In this document: positions 18,377-25,815 of the stretch, piece after piece | Layout: the number at the start of each line of letters is the position of its first letter | Position numbering within the stretch: position 1 is the stretch's first letter | From: Candidatus Gastranaerophilales bacterium | Lineage (GTDB): Bacteria; Cyanobacteriota; Vampirovibrionia; Gastranaerophilales; Gastranaerophilaceae | Length of the DNA stretch: 64,000 bases | Reading direction: 5' to 3' | Assembly (NCBI GenBank): GCA_944323165.1 | Contig: CALURK010000003.1 | Location: 86,768 to 150,767, forward strand | Notes under the pieces: generated by a model | The model's database searches: none | Seen by the model: the letters and a program-made list of their open reading frames with translations, nothing else | What the model was told of the DNA's origin: nothing | Made by a program: the position numbers and the translations under genes

Positions 18377-18856
18377 ATGACAGAACAAATAGGGGTAAAA
18401 ATAGGTGTAAACGCAGAAGGTGAAGATATTTTATCTTTTGATACGATGCAAATAATGGAAATGATTCCTCACAGATATCCATTCTTATTAGTAGATAGAA
18501 TTACAGAATGTGTACCAGGAAAATATGCAAAAGGTTACAAAAATTTGACAATGAATGAAGAATTTTTCCAAGGTCATTTTCCAGGAAATCCTGTAATGCC
18601 AGGTGTACTTCAGCTGGAAGCTTTGGCACAATGTTCAGCTCCGGTTTTAATGTGCTTACCACAATATAAAGGTAAGTTGACACTTTATGCAGGGGTTGAT
18701 AATGTAAGATTTAAAAATATCGTAAGACCTGGTGATAGATTTGAAATGGTTATCGAACTTATAAAGGCAAAAGGTCCTATTTGCAAAAGCCACGGTGTAG
18801 GTTACGTAGACGGCAAAGTTTGTATAGAAGCAGATATGACCGTTGCATTAAAATAA
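18377..18856 (+). CDS. fabZ: 3-hydroxyacyl-ACP dehydratase FabZ
   Basis: A 159-residue hot-dog-fold dehydratase of fatty-acid elongation. The active-site His is in MIPHRYPFLLVDRI and the catalytic Glu in FPGNPVMPGVLQLEALAQ. AAAAGGAGAG precedes the ATG. Placement right after lpxC is classic: FabZ and the lipid A enzymes share the 3-hydroxyacyl-ACP pool. In many cyanobacteria and chlamydiae lpxA comes next; here a terminator follows instead. Confidence 0.96.
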   Translation: MTEQIGVKIGVNAEGEDILSFDTMQIMEMIPHRYPFLLVDRITECVPGKYAKGYKNLTMNEEFFQGHFPGNPVMPGVLQLEALAQCSAPVLMCLPQYKGKLTLYAGVDNVRFKNIVRPGDRFEMVIELIKAKGPICKSHGVGYVDGKVCIEADMTVALK

Positions 18857-18862
18857 ATAATT

Positions 18863-18894
18863 AAAAAGGAGCTTTTAACGAAAAGCTCCTTTTT
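18863..18894 (+). terminator. Rho-independent terminator after fabZ
   Basis: Perfect 14-bp stem, AAAAAGGAGCTTTT with AAAAGCTCCTTTTT, around an AACG loop, followed by more T. It probably also serves ispF arriving on the minus strand. Confidence 0.9.
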
Positions 18895-18914
18895 TTGTGC
18901 TTAAAATTAATATT

Positions 18915-19409
18915 TTAAGCGCCGATCTTTTCCAACATAACAACAGCTTGAGCCTCAATAGCTTGCTTATTTCCTACTGCATCCAGGTGTTCTTTTGTTT
19001 TAGCCTTAATAGATACATCCATTTGATCTAATCCTAAATATGGTGCTAAAATAGCCTTCATTTGAGGAATATAAGGCATAAGTTTTGGTTCCTGTGCTAT
19101 GATATTTGTATCAATATTGCTAATCCAATATCCCTGAGCTTGAACTTTATCACAAACTTGTTTTAGCAGCAGCAAACTGTCAGCGTCCTTAAATCTGTCA
19201 TCAGTATCAGGAAATAACGTCCCAATATCATCCATCGCAAGAGCGCCTAAAAGAGCATCAATGATAGCGTGAACAAGCACATCGGCATCTGAATGACCAT
19301 CTAAACCTTTTTCAAAAGGTATTTTAACTCCGCCAATTATTAAAGCTCGCCCTTCGACCAGCTTGTGTATATCATACCCCAGACCTATTCTATATTGTTG
19401 TTCTGACAT
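18915..19409 (-). CDS. ispF: 2-C-methyl-D-erythritol 2,4-cyclodiphosphate synthase
   Basis: A 164-residue IspF of the MEP isoprenoid pathway. IGLGYDIHKLVEGRALIIGG supplies the zinc-binding Asp-x-His, GLDGHSDADVLVHAI the third ligand, and DDIGTLFPDTD the substrate loop. The C-terminus has the KAKTKEHLDAVGNKQAIEAQA signature. GCGAGG precedes the ATG, and a TATAAT lies just upstream on the minus strand (about 19440). It stands alone, without ispD fused or adjacent. Confidence 0.96.
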   Translation of the reverse strand: MSEQQYRIGLGYDIHKLVEGRALIIGGVKIPFEKGLDGHSDADVLVHAIIDALLGALAMDDIGTLFPDTDDRFKDADSLLLLKQVCDKVQAQGYWISNIDTNIIAQEPKLMPYIPQMKAILAPYLGLDQMDVSIKAKTKEHLDAVGNKQAIEAQAVVMLEKIGA

Positions 19410-19507
19410 AAAAACCTCGCCATATACATCCTATATATATATTATACCACATGTAAGAGATGTAATAACATAGACTTAATATTTCTTAACAAAAGTAAAC
19501 CAAAAAG

Positions 19508-19548
19508 GCAATTTTTGGAAGTAGATATACTTTATATATATGTAAGAG
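19508..19548 (+). promoter_or_regulatory. Orphan-regulon promoter motif, site 2
   Basis: GCAATT (19508-19513), a 13-base gap, then ATACTTTATATATATGTAAG starting at 19527, 22 bases before the next start codon. TAAGAGAG follows, as at the site before 31454. One of the best matches to the shared element. Confidence 0.75.
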
Positions 19549-19570
19549 ATAAATAAGAGAGATAAAAAAG

Positions 19571-19816
19571 ATGACAGCAACATACGATGCAATAGAAAGA
19601 AATAAAAAACCGGCAGGAGCTATAGAAATCCCAGAAGATTTTCAATTCTACTACTTAAAGAAACAAGACAGACAAATGAGATTTAATAACGGTGGAGATC
19701 CAATCTATGCAGTATTTGATAAAATCGACAACAGACCTCTTTCTAAAATCGCAAGAGATTTTGTTAGAGAATTAAAAGATGATTCAATCAGATTTATCTC
19801 TACTTTACTTAAATAA
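19571..19816 (+). CDS. Small orphan protein, 81 residues
   Basis: A soluble 81-residue protein (MTATYDAIERNKKPAGAIEI start; ends SIRFISTLLK) with mixed charge, no cysteine and no membrane segment. I do not recognise the family. It follows the shared promoter motif closely and has its own 3' element and terminator, so it is a well-defined single-gene unit. Expression may be high, given the strong signals at both ends. Confidence 0.75.
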   Translation: MTATYDAIERNKKPAGAIEIPEDFQFYYLKKQDRQMRFNNGGDPIYAVFDKIDNRPLSKIARDFVRELKDDSIRFISTLLK

Positions 19817-19870
19817 GAGCCAAGTGCTACATAAGTAGTTTCACAAAAACTCTTATATTTGAAAAATTAC

Positions 19871-19888
19871 CCCCATCTTACATCTTAC
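19871..19888 (+). promoter_or_regulatory. Shared 18-base 3'-UTR element, copy A
   Basis: CCCCATCTTACATCTTAC lies 55 bases after the 81-residue gene and 11 bases before its terminator stem. The identical 18 bases occur in sense orientation in the 3'-UTR of the minus-strand gene ending at 61681. Function unknown; a regulatory or RNA-pairing site is inferred. Confidence 0.5.
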
Positions 19889-19899
19889 AAAAATTTTTC

Positions 19900-19920
19900 A
19901 GCCCCGATTAGGGGCTTTTT
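19900..19920. terminator. Terminator of the 81-residue gene
   Basis: AGCCCC (19900-19905), GATTA loop, GGGGCT (19911-19916), then a T-run. It lies between convergent genes; the plus-strand reading is the better terminator. Confidence 0.85.
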
Positions 19921-19921
19921 A

Positions 19922-20566
19922 TTATATGTTGAAACTCTTTCTGGAGCCTTCTTCGTGGTATAAACCGCCACCACAAATTGTTTCAACGACTTTGAGCACA
20001 AACTCTCTCGACGCATCAGAGGAGTTAAGGAAAAATTCTCTATTAGCTAGGTGTCTTATTTTGAAAATGGAATTTTGAGTTTTGTCAGCAGGAACGAAAA
20101 GAGATGCGACTTCTTTATCCAACAGAATTTGCATCATTTCATTTCTGGATTTAATACCATCCATTAATTCATTATAGTTTCCATTTATAGCCATAATACG
20201 ACCTGAAAACATAGGAGGAGCACTTTCTCTATACAATGCTTGTGGCTCATAGTTGCATCTTGTTGTAAGGCTTATTGTATGCCATAAAATATTAATGATA
20301 ACAACAGTTTTTTCTTTATCGTGTTCAACATAAATGTTTTCAGTAGTAACCCCTCTAGCAGCAAATGATTGTTTCAGCGAATCTGCAGTAGCTTTAAGAT
20401 TTTCAATCATTTCAGCAAAAATTTCGGTTGTATTCATTGTCGCATGTTGATAATCCAAAAATTGTTTATACATGTGACTGGAAACAAGCCCTATTCTCTC
20501 TTGGATAAGTGTGGATTTTCTGAAAGAAGTTTCCATATTGTTGAAATTTTCGTAGCCTTTACTCAA
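19922..20566 (-). CDS. Unknown protein
   Basis: A 214-residue protein starting at TTG 20566, which sits 9 bases after AAGGAGG; an upstream ATG at 20596 would include that ribosome-binding site. A start at ATG 20536 is the other option. The N-terminal half is helical (METSFRKSTLIQERIGLVSS; IFAEMIENLKATADSLKQSF). The middle alternates strand-like segments (KTVVIINILWHTISLTTRC), and the C-terminus is short mixed helix. No family recognised. It converges with the 81-residue gene. Confidence 0.7.
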   Translation of the reverse strand: MSKGYENFNNMETSFRKSTLIQERIGLVSSHMYKQFLDYQHATMNTTEIFAEMIENLKATADSLKQSFAARGVTTENIYVEHDKEKTVVIINILWHTISLTTRCNYEPQALYRESAPPMFSGRIMAINGNYNELMDGIKSRNEMMQILLDKEVASLFVPADKTQNSIFKIRHLANREFFLNSSDASREFVLKVVETICGGGLYHEEGSRKSFNI

Positions 20567-20757
20567 AATTAAAAGCCTCCTTATATAATTGTACACTCAA
20601 AAGTATGTCATTGTAAACAACAATATATTAAGTTTTGTAACGATTTTCCGACAAAAGTGTTATAAATTTGAAAAATGTGGAATTAAGTAAATATAAGATA
20701 GAGTGGTAGGTATATTCACTAGTGTGATTATATTTGCTACAGAAAGGAGTCTTAACA

Positions 20758-20847
20758 ATGGAAGTATTAAATTTGGTATTATTCGGTTGTGTATTCTATC
20801 TTGCATTGATAGGTATTCCGACACTTTGTGAAAAAAAGGGAAAATAG
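20758..20847 (+). CDS. 29-residue hydrophobic peptide
   Basis: MEVLNLVLFGCVFYLALIGI followed by PTLCEKKGK: one membrane-spanning helix and a short basic tail. A strong AGAAAGGAG site precedes the ATG by 7 bases. A leader with TTAAGTTTTGTAACGATTTT at about 20629-20648 resembles the upstream region of the 42-residue gene at 52529. It is too short for family assignment; the size is like small stabilising subunits of membrane complexes. It converges on the zinc-ribbon gene with 4 bases between stops. Confidence 0.55.
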   Translation: MEVLNLVLFGCVFYLALIGIPTLCEKKGK

Positions 20848-20851
20848 GATA

Positions 20852-23800
20852 TTAGTTTGAAACAAGTCTTGAAAGCTCGCCATTTTCAGTCGCGAGTGTA
20901 AGCTTTTGCTCTTCTGATTTGAAATCAATAGAGTCAAGCTCAAGTAGTTTTGCTGTTTCTATAAATAATTTTTCAAACAGAATGTATAGAATTTTGGCTT
21001 GATTGTTATATTTTTGTAACAGAGCAAGGGTGTCATTTATGATGATGATAGCTTTTTCGTATTGTTTATCTGAAATGTACATTTTTGCAATGAAGTATTT
21101 AGCAAGAGTTTGTATGTTGAAAATTGCCGATTTTTCTGCCTTTTCAAGAACATCATTGTAAATAAATTCAGCCTTCTGTTTTATTCCTATGTTTGCATAA
21201 GAATATGCGATTAATAGATCGCAAAACATTTCAAGCTGGGTTTGGTGAATATTTGAAGCAAGAAGCTTTGCTTGATAAATGTTTTGAGCAAAAGTTTTGT
21301 ATTCCCCTTTGTGAGTTTCAAATTCTTGAATTATTAGATAGATTACTTTAGAAAAACTGGAGGCATTCTCTACATTTGATGTTGAGAATGATTTTCCGTT
21401 TAAGTAATCTTTAAGAGTTATGATACATTCTCTGTCAGGTAAATCTGTGTTAAGCGCTTTTTGTACAGAATCAAAAAATGAGTCAAGATCCTTATCTAAT
21501 AAAAACAGTTTTGCAAAGGCAACCAGTCTAAAAGTTTCCAATATGTGTTCAACGAATAAATTGGTAGAAAAACTCGCAGGTTTTATTTTATCAATGATAT
21601 CTGGAGTCAAAACATCAAGCAGGTTGTTTGCAATTTCTGTGCATTGAGCAAAATCACCGATGTTAAAGAGAATTTCTATATTAACAAGCGAAAGCAGTAA
21701 AAATTTAGTGTTAATAGCTCCTTCCGAAGTAATCAGTGTTGGAGATTCCATTCTGGTCAGGATATTATGTAATAGAGATAACGCATCTGTGTAGTTTGAT
21801 GATATCAAAGCCCCTTGGAGCATCAGGTTTGATAATTTAACAATTTTTTCGTTGTTATTTTCATTTATTGCATCAATAAGCAAAACATTTTCAATTGAGT
21901 AGATTTTTTCCGGGGAGTAGCTATATAGGCTCATCAAAATATTTTGGTAAACTTCTTTTTTATTATTTTCAATATCTTCAGGATTAATGTTCGCTTCTAT
22001 GTGTTCTATTAGAGATAGGAAACCAAGACAGTTTTTGAGATAAGCATCATAATCACCTGTAGTCATTGCAAATTGTGAATTTTTCCAAAGTAGCAAATAT
22101 TCTTCTTTGAATAGTCCTAATTTCCCCATAATAAGAAGTGTTGTAGTGTCATCAAGACCTTTACCAATATTTGCAAGAATATTTTTTGATAAAAATTCGA
22201 AAGCTTCTTTTTTAAGAGAATCTTGTATAACAGGTTTTATAATATTGAAATTGTTAATATATAGAATATTATTTTTTGCGTAAGCAAATCCGGCTTTTTC
22301 TAAAGTCATGCAAGCTTTGTTAACATCTTTTATTCCAAGCTTGTTAAAAATTTCGAAATCAATCCTTTCTCCCAAAAACGTAGAATACGCAAGTATCATA
22401 GATGCTTCCATGTTTTTGCTAAGATATTTAAGTCGAGCTTTTAATAGTCCGGAAAGTGTATTAGGGATAATAATAGAGTTGTTGTTTTTTATAAGCAGTC
22501 TGTTTTCAAAACTGATTAAAATTCCCTTTTCTTGAAGATATCTTATTGCATGATTAAAATAGAGAAGTGAACCGTTATAATTTTCTTTGATTTTTTCAAA
22601 ATAGAAAGATTGAATGAAATCTGTAGCTTCTTCTTTAATGTTAGCTAAAATAGAATCTATATTAGTTTTTTGTAAAGAATATTCCGTATAAATTGGCGTT
22701 CTCAAAAGCCCTTTAATTTTTGAATGGATTGATGTTTCGCTATCTGTAGTAAAAATAAATTGGACATTAATATTTTTAAATCTATCGAAATAAAGCTCAA
22801 GAGTTTGAATAGAGGTGTCATCTAAAAATTCAAAATTTTCGATAAAAATTACAACATTATTTAAAGAAGCCAAAAAGTTTCCAAAGTCCTCCATATAAGC
22901 AAATCTTGAATCTTCAGGGGTTGCGGCTTTCCTCGGTTTAAATTTTAATAAATCGACTATTGATGAAAATTTTTTAATATCAAAATTTTCAGGAATAAAA
23001 TTTTTGTGGATAGAAAGATTATAAAAATCTTTAAATAATTTTTCAAAAATACTCCAAGGTTTATAATTCATCTCTTCCGAGCAAACGGCATGCAAAACTT
23101 TCATCCCTTTTGATTCAAAAAAGTTAACAACATCATACGAACATATTCCAAGCTCTTCTGCTGAACGGATAGAGATAATTTTGTTGTCCTGGTATTGCTC
23201 GAAAAACGCTAAGGCATTAGTTTTTACAAAACTACACTTTGCATTGATATCAAAGACCTTAAAGCTGTAAATATCTTCTTGTTTTACTTCAGAAGCTGGC
23301 TTTTGTATCATTTGGGGCACGACTTCTGTTATCGTATCTGCGTTTTTTTCATCCGGCGGTAAAATATAGTTATCTAGAATGATTTCATAGACCATTAAAG
23401 ACATACCATTTTTTTCTATAGAATATAGAGAATCTGTTTTATACTCTTTATTTATGCAGTCAAAAACATATTGATCTATGATAATTTGCATTCCCTTAAG
23501 GTATTTTTTCTCGTTTTTCTTGATTGCTAAAAGTTTTACGCTTGTATCCAAACAAATGTTATCTAAGAGATTTTCGGAAGATTTTTTTATAATTGTAATG
23601 TTTAAATTGAGTGAAGTTTTTAGCTCATCCAATATACGAAGGTTCAACTCAGAAAAAGCGTTTATAAGTTTTAGAGCAAATCTCGTTGCTTTGTTAGCCG
23701 AAGTCGGAAAAGATAATTCTTTGTTGAAATTAACTATAAAAATGTCATTGTATGTAATAATTTTACCTTCAATTCCATTGAATTGAGCGGTTAAAAGATT

Positions 23801-24148
23801 TCTGAGTCGGAAGAAAAATTTTGTAAAAAGTTCTTGAGAACCCAGTTGTCTGCGAATATTTTTTAGCGCTTTAAATTCAATAATTACTGATGCGAACTCA
23901 TCACTCTCACATTCTTGATAAGCGATACTTGTTCTTGTCGGGAAACCGCATTTGCATTTTTCAGAGGCCGTAGGTACTGTTCTTCCGCATTTAGAACATT
24001 TAGTTAAGATTATATAACCGCAATTTTCGCAAACAGGTGAGAATCCCTGAGTATGGCAATTGGGACATTCAAGCGACAAAACTTTATGACAATATGGACA
24101 TACTGCCGTGCTATCGGAAATCTCTTTATGACACTTCGGACACTTCAT
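20852..24148 (-). CDS. Zinc-ribbon, cyclase-like, STAND-ATPase-like multidomain protein
   Basis: A 1098-residue protein. Residues 1-70 carry six Cys pairs (C3/C6, C17/C20, C28/C31, C40/C43, C51/C54, C65/C67), enough for three zinc ribbons. Residues 85-260 have the length and strand pattern of a class III nucleotide cyclase domain, but the metal-binding aspartates are not evident. Residues 295-600 resemble the AAA/STAND ATPase that follows cyclase domains. However, the P-loop position reads IRSAEELGICSYD (no GxGKS), and the Walker B-like stretch is VVIFIENFEFLDDTS. The C-terminal 450 residues look like TPR-type helical repeats. It is probably a sensor or scaffold that lost catalysis. Its start is 96 bases from the divergent ZorA-like gene. 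Confidence 0.72.
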   Translation of the reverse strand: MKCPKCHKEISDSTAVCPYCHKVLSLECPNCHTQGFSPVCENCGYIILTKCSKCGRTVPTASEKCKCGFPTRTSIAYQECESDEFASVIIEFKALKNIRRQLGSQELFTKFFFRLRNLLTAQFNGIEGKIITYNDIFIVNFNKELSFPTSANKATRFALKLINAFSELNLRILDELKTSLNLNITIIKKSSENLLDNICLDTSVKLLAIKKNEKKYLKGMQIIIDQYVFDCINKEYKTDSLYSIEKNGMSLMVYEIILDNYILPPDEKNADTITEVVPQMIQKPASEVKQEDIYSFKVFDINAKCSFVKTNALAFFEQYQDNKIISIRSAEELGICSYDVVNFFESKGMKVLHAVCSEEMNYKPWSIFEKLFKDFYNLSIHKNFIPENFDIKKFSSIVDLLKFKPRKAATPEDSRFAYMEDFGNFLASLNNVVIFIENFEFLDDTSIQTLELYFDRFKNINVQFIFTTDSETSIHSKIKGLLRTPIYTEYSLQKTNIDSILANIKEEATDFIQSFYFEKIKENYNGSLLYFNHAIRYLQEKGILISFENRLLIKNNNSIIIPNTLSGLLKARLKYLSKNMEASMILAYSTFLGERIDFEIFNKLGIKDVNKACMTLEKAGFAYAKNNILYINNFNIIKPVIQDSLKKEAFEFLSKNILANIGKGLDDTTTLLIMGKLGLFKEEYLLLWKNSQFAMTTGDYDAYLKNCLGFLSLIEHIEANINPEDIENNKKEVYQNILMSLYSYSPEKIYSIENVLLIDAINENNNEKIVKLSNLMLQGALISSNYTDALSLLHNILTRMESPTLITSEGAINTKFLLLSLVNIEILFNIGDFAQCTEIANNLLDVLTPDIIDKIKPASFSTNLFVEHILETFRLVAFAKLFLLDKDLDSFFDSVQKALNTDLPDRECIITLKDYLNGKSFSTSNVENASSFSKVIYLIIQEFETHKGEYKTFAQNIYQAKLLASNIHQTQLEMFCDLLIAYSYANIGIKQKAEFIYNDVLEKAEKSAIFNIQTLAKYFIAKMYISDKQYEKAIIIINDTLALLQKYNNQAKILYILFEKLFIETAKLLELDSIDFKSEEQKLTLATENGELSRLVSN

Positions 24149-24244
24149 ACATAGAATTATAGTCTAAAATCAAACTTTATGCTATAATTTAAGTGAAAAA
24201 TAGATTATATTTATGACTTTTAAACAGGTATTAAGGGAGAGGGT

Positions 24245-25129
24245 ATGACTTTATTAAAAATTATTACAGAGCCTGCTATTTTAATTATAACGATATTTTT
24301 CCTGTTTTTTATAATGACAGTTTTAAAAAATTATTCAAAAGTGGAGAAAAACCTCAATTCTGTCTATTTGTTTTTAAAATCATTGAAGAAGAATGAACTT
24401 TCTTACAGGTTTAATGAATTGGATAATTTTATGAAAGGTAATTCATATACAGCAACCTCTTGGGAAGATTTTAAAAAAGCCTTAATATTTCCTGAAAAGT
24501 TGTATGTGGCTTCAAAAAATCCAACTTCTAATGGTGAATTTAAGCCTGAAATATATTTGACAATAGATGCGTCGTATTTTTTCAATGAAGATTCTTTGGT
24601 ATATTCAAAAATAAATCATAAATTTATTCAGACAATGCCAACTTTGCTAACAGGTCTGGGACCGTTTTTTACATTTTTAAAAATGGCAGTAGCGTTTACT
24701 GAAGTTAATTTTTCAATGGAATCAAATGTCGGGCAGTCTTTGAATAGTTTGATTGCAAATATTCAAATTGCAGCATTATGTTCGGTTTTTGCAGTAGGTT
24801 TTTCTCTTCTTTTTATGTTTATAGAGAAGATAATGTATAACAGAATGTGTAAAAAGTATTATCTTGCTATACAAAAAGAGTTAATACGATTATTTGATGT
24901 TGTTACAAGTGAGAAGTTCTTAATAGACTTAGTAAAAGAATCTAAGGTTCAGAGCTTGACAAATGAAAAATTATTAAAATCCTTACCTGAAGATTTTGCA
25001 AAGGCAATAGAGAAGAGTATTGGACAAACAACGGTTCCTTATCTGGAAAATATTTTATACAGTTTAAATAAGCTAAATGAGTCATTGAATAAAGGTAATG
25101 GCGGAGATGTAGTAGATAAGTTGTTCTAA
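24245..25129 (+). CDS. ZorA-like MotA/TolQ/ExbB-family proton channel subunit
   Basis: A 294-residue inner-membrane protein with three hydrophobic segments: near residues 8-28, 136-156 (MPTLLTGLGPFFTFLKMAVAF) and 170-195 (NIQIAALCSVFAVGFSLLFM). A large cytoplasmic loop lies between the first two. The second segment resembles the P-x-hLTGLGhhhTF core of ZorA and ExbB proteins. The C-terminal tail is about 95 residues, far shorter than that of classical ZorA. AAGGGAGAGG precedes the ATG, with a TATAAT-type -10 about 60 bases upstream. It pairs with the MotB/OmpA-like gene 20 bases downstream. Confidence 0.78.
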   Translation: MTLLKIITEPAILIITIFFLFFIMTVLKNYSKVEKNLNSVYLFLKSLKKNELSYRFNELDNFMKGNSYTATSWEDFKKALIFPEKLYVASKNPTSNGEFKPEIYLTIDASYFFNEDSLVYSKINHKFIQTMPTLLTGLGPFFTFLKMAVAFTEVNFSMESNVGQSLNSLIANIQIAALCSVFAVGFSLLFMFIEKIMYNRMCKKYYLAIQKELIRLFDVVTSEKFLIDLVKESKVQSLTNEKLLKSLPEDFAKAIEKSIGQTTVPYLENILYSLNKLNESLNKGNGGDVVDKLF

Positions 25130-25149
25130 ATAATGTATTGGCGGAAATA

Positions 25150-25815
25150 ATGAGAATAAGACCACATAAGGAAGAAACAGGTGAAAATAATATTTTTTGG
25201 GTAACAATGACCGATCTTATGACGGCTTTGGTGTTGGTTTTTATTGTGTTGTTCTTTTATACGTATATGACAAGTTATTATGAAAAAATTCAAAGTCAGC
25301 TTGAACAGAAAAAAGCTGCTCAGGCTCTTGAAGAGACCTTAAAGAAACAAAATATTGATGCAAATATTGATGCAGCAGGTGTTGTTAAGATTTCGGACTT
25401 GGAATTATTTGATATAAACAGTTATGAACTTTCTCCAAAAGGAAAGCAATATTTGTCTAAGTTTGCACCTGCATACTTGGATTCAATTTTTTCGAACGAA
25501 TATTTGAACAAGAATATTGAAAAAATTATTATACAAGGTCATACTGATTCGCAGACTTTCAGGGGCGAATATTCTGAAGATGAGCAGTATATGAAAAATA
25601 TGGAGTTGAGCTTAAAGAGAGCTTATGCTGTTGCGAATTATATGACCAATACTCCTTATAATAAGGCGAACGGAAATCGATTAAGAAAAATGATTATAGT
25701 AGAAGGTGCAAGTTTTTCTTCCCCAGTTCTTGTTAACGGAAAAGAGGATTATGCCAAGAGTCGTAGGGTAGAACTTAAAGTTGTAATGAAGGATACAAAT
25801 ACGGCTAAAAAGTGA
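25150..25815 (+). CDS. ZorB-like MotB/OmpA-domain stator subunit
   Basis: About 221 residues from ATG 25150 (TTG 25138 is also possible). A single transmembrane helix, WVTMTDLMTALVLVFIVLFF, carries the aspartate of MotB/ExbD/ZorB proton channels. A linker and coiled segment follow, then an OmpA-like peptidoglycan-binding domain: LFDINSYELSPKGKQYL, IIIQGHTDS, MELSLKRAYAVANYM and AKSRRVEL. With the ZorA-like gene it forms an ion-driven stator anchored to the wall. No flagellar gene is nearby, so a ZorAB-type defence or envelope role is more likely than motility. The 3' end overlaps the convergent gene by 11 bases. Confidence 0.82.
   Translation: MRIRPHKEETGENNIFWVTMTDLMTALVLVFIVLFFYTYMTSYYEKIQSQLEQKKAAQALEETLKKQNIDANIDAAGVVKISDLELFDINSYELSPKGKQYLSKFAPAYLDSIFSNEYLNKNIEKIIIQGHTDSQTFRGEYSEDEQYMKNMELSLKRAYAVANYMTNTPYNKANGNRLRKMIIVEGASFSSPVLVNGKEDYAKSRRVELKVVMKDTNTAKK

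Noticed and set aside
20758..20847. Relic of a photosynthetic small subunit such as PetN or PsbM
   Set aside because: Only the length and a one-helix layout agree; no conserved residues and no other photosynthesis gene is present.
24245..25815. Flagellar MotA/MotB pair
   Set aside because: Three rather than four membrane helices in the first protein, ZorA-like core sequence, and no flagellar genes anywhere near.
24245..25815. Complete Zorya system
   Set aside because: No ZorC, ZorD or ZorE homologue is recognisable among the neighbours.
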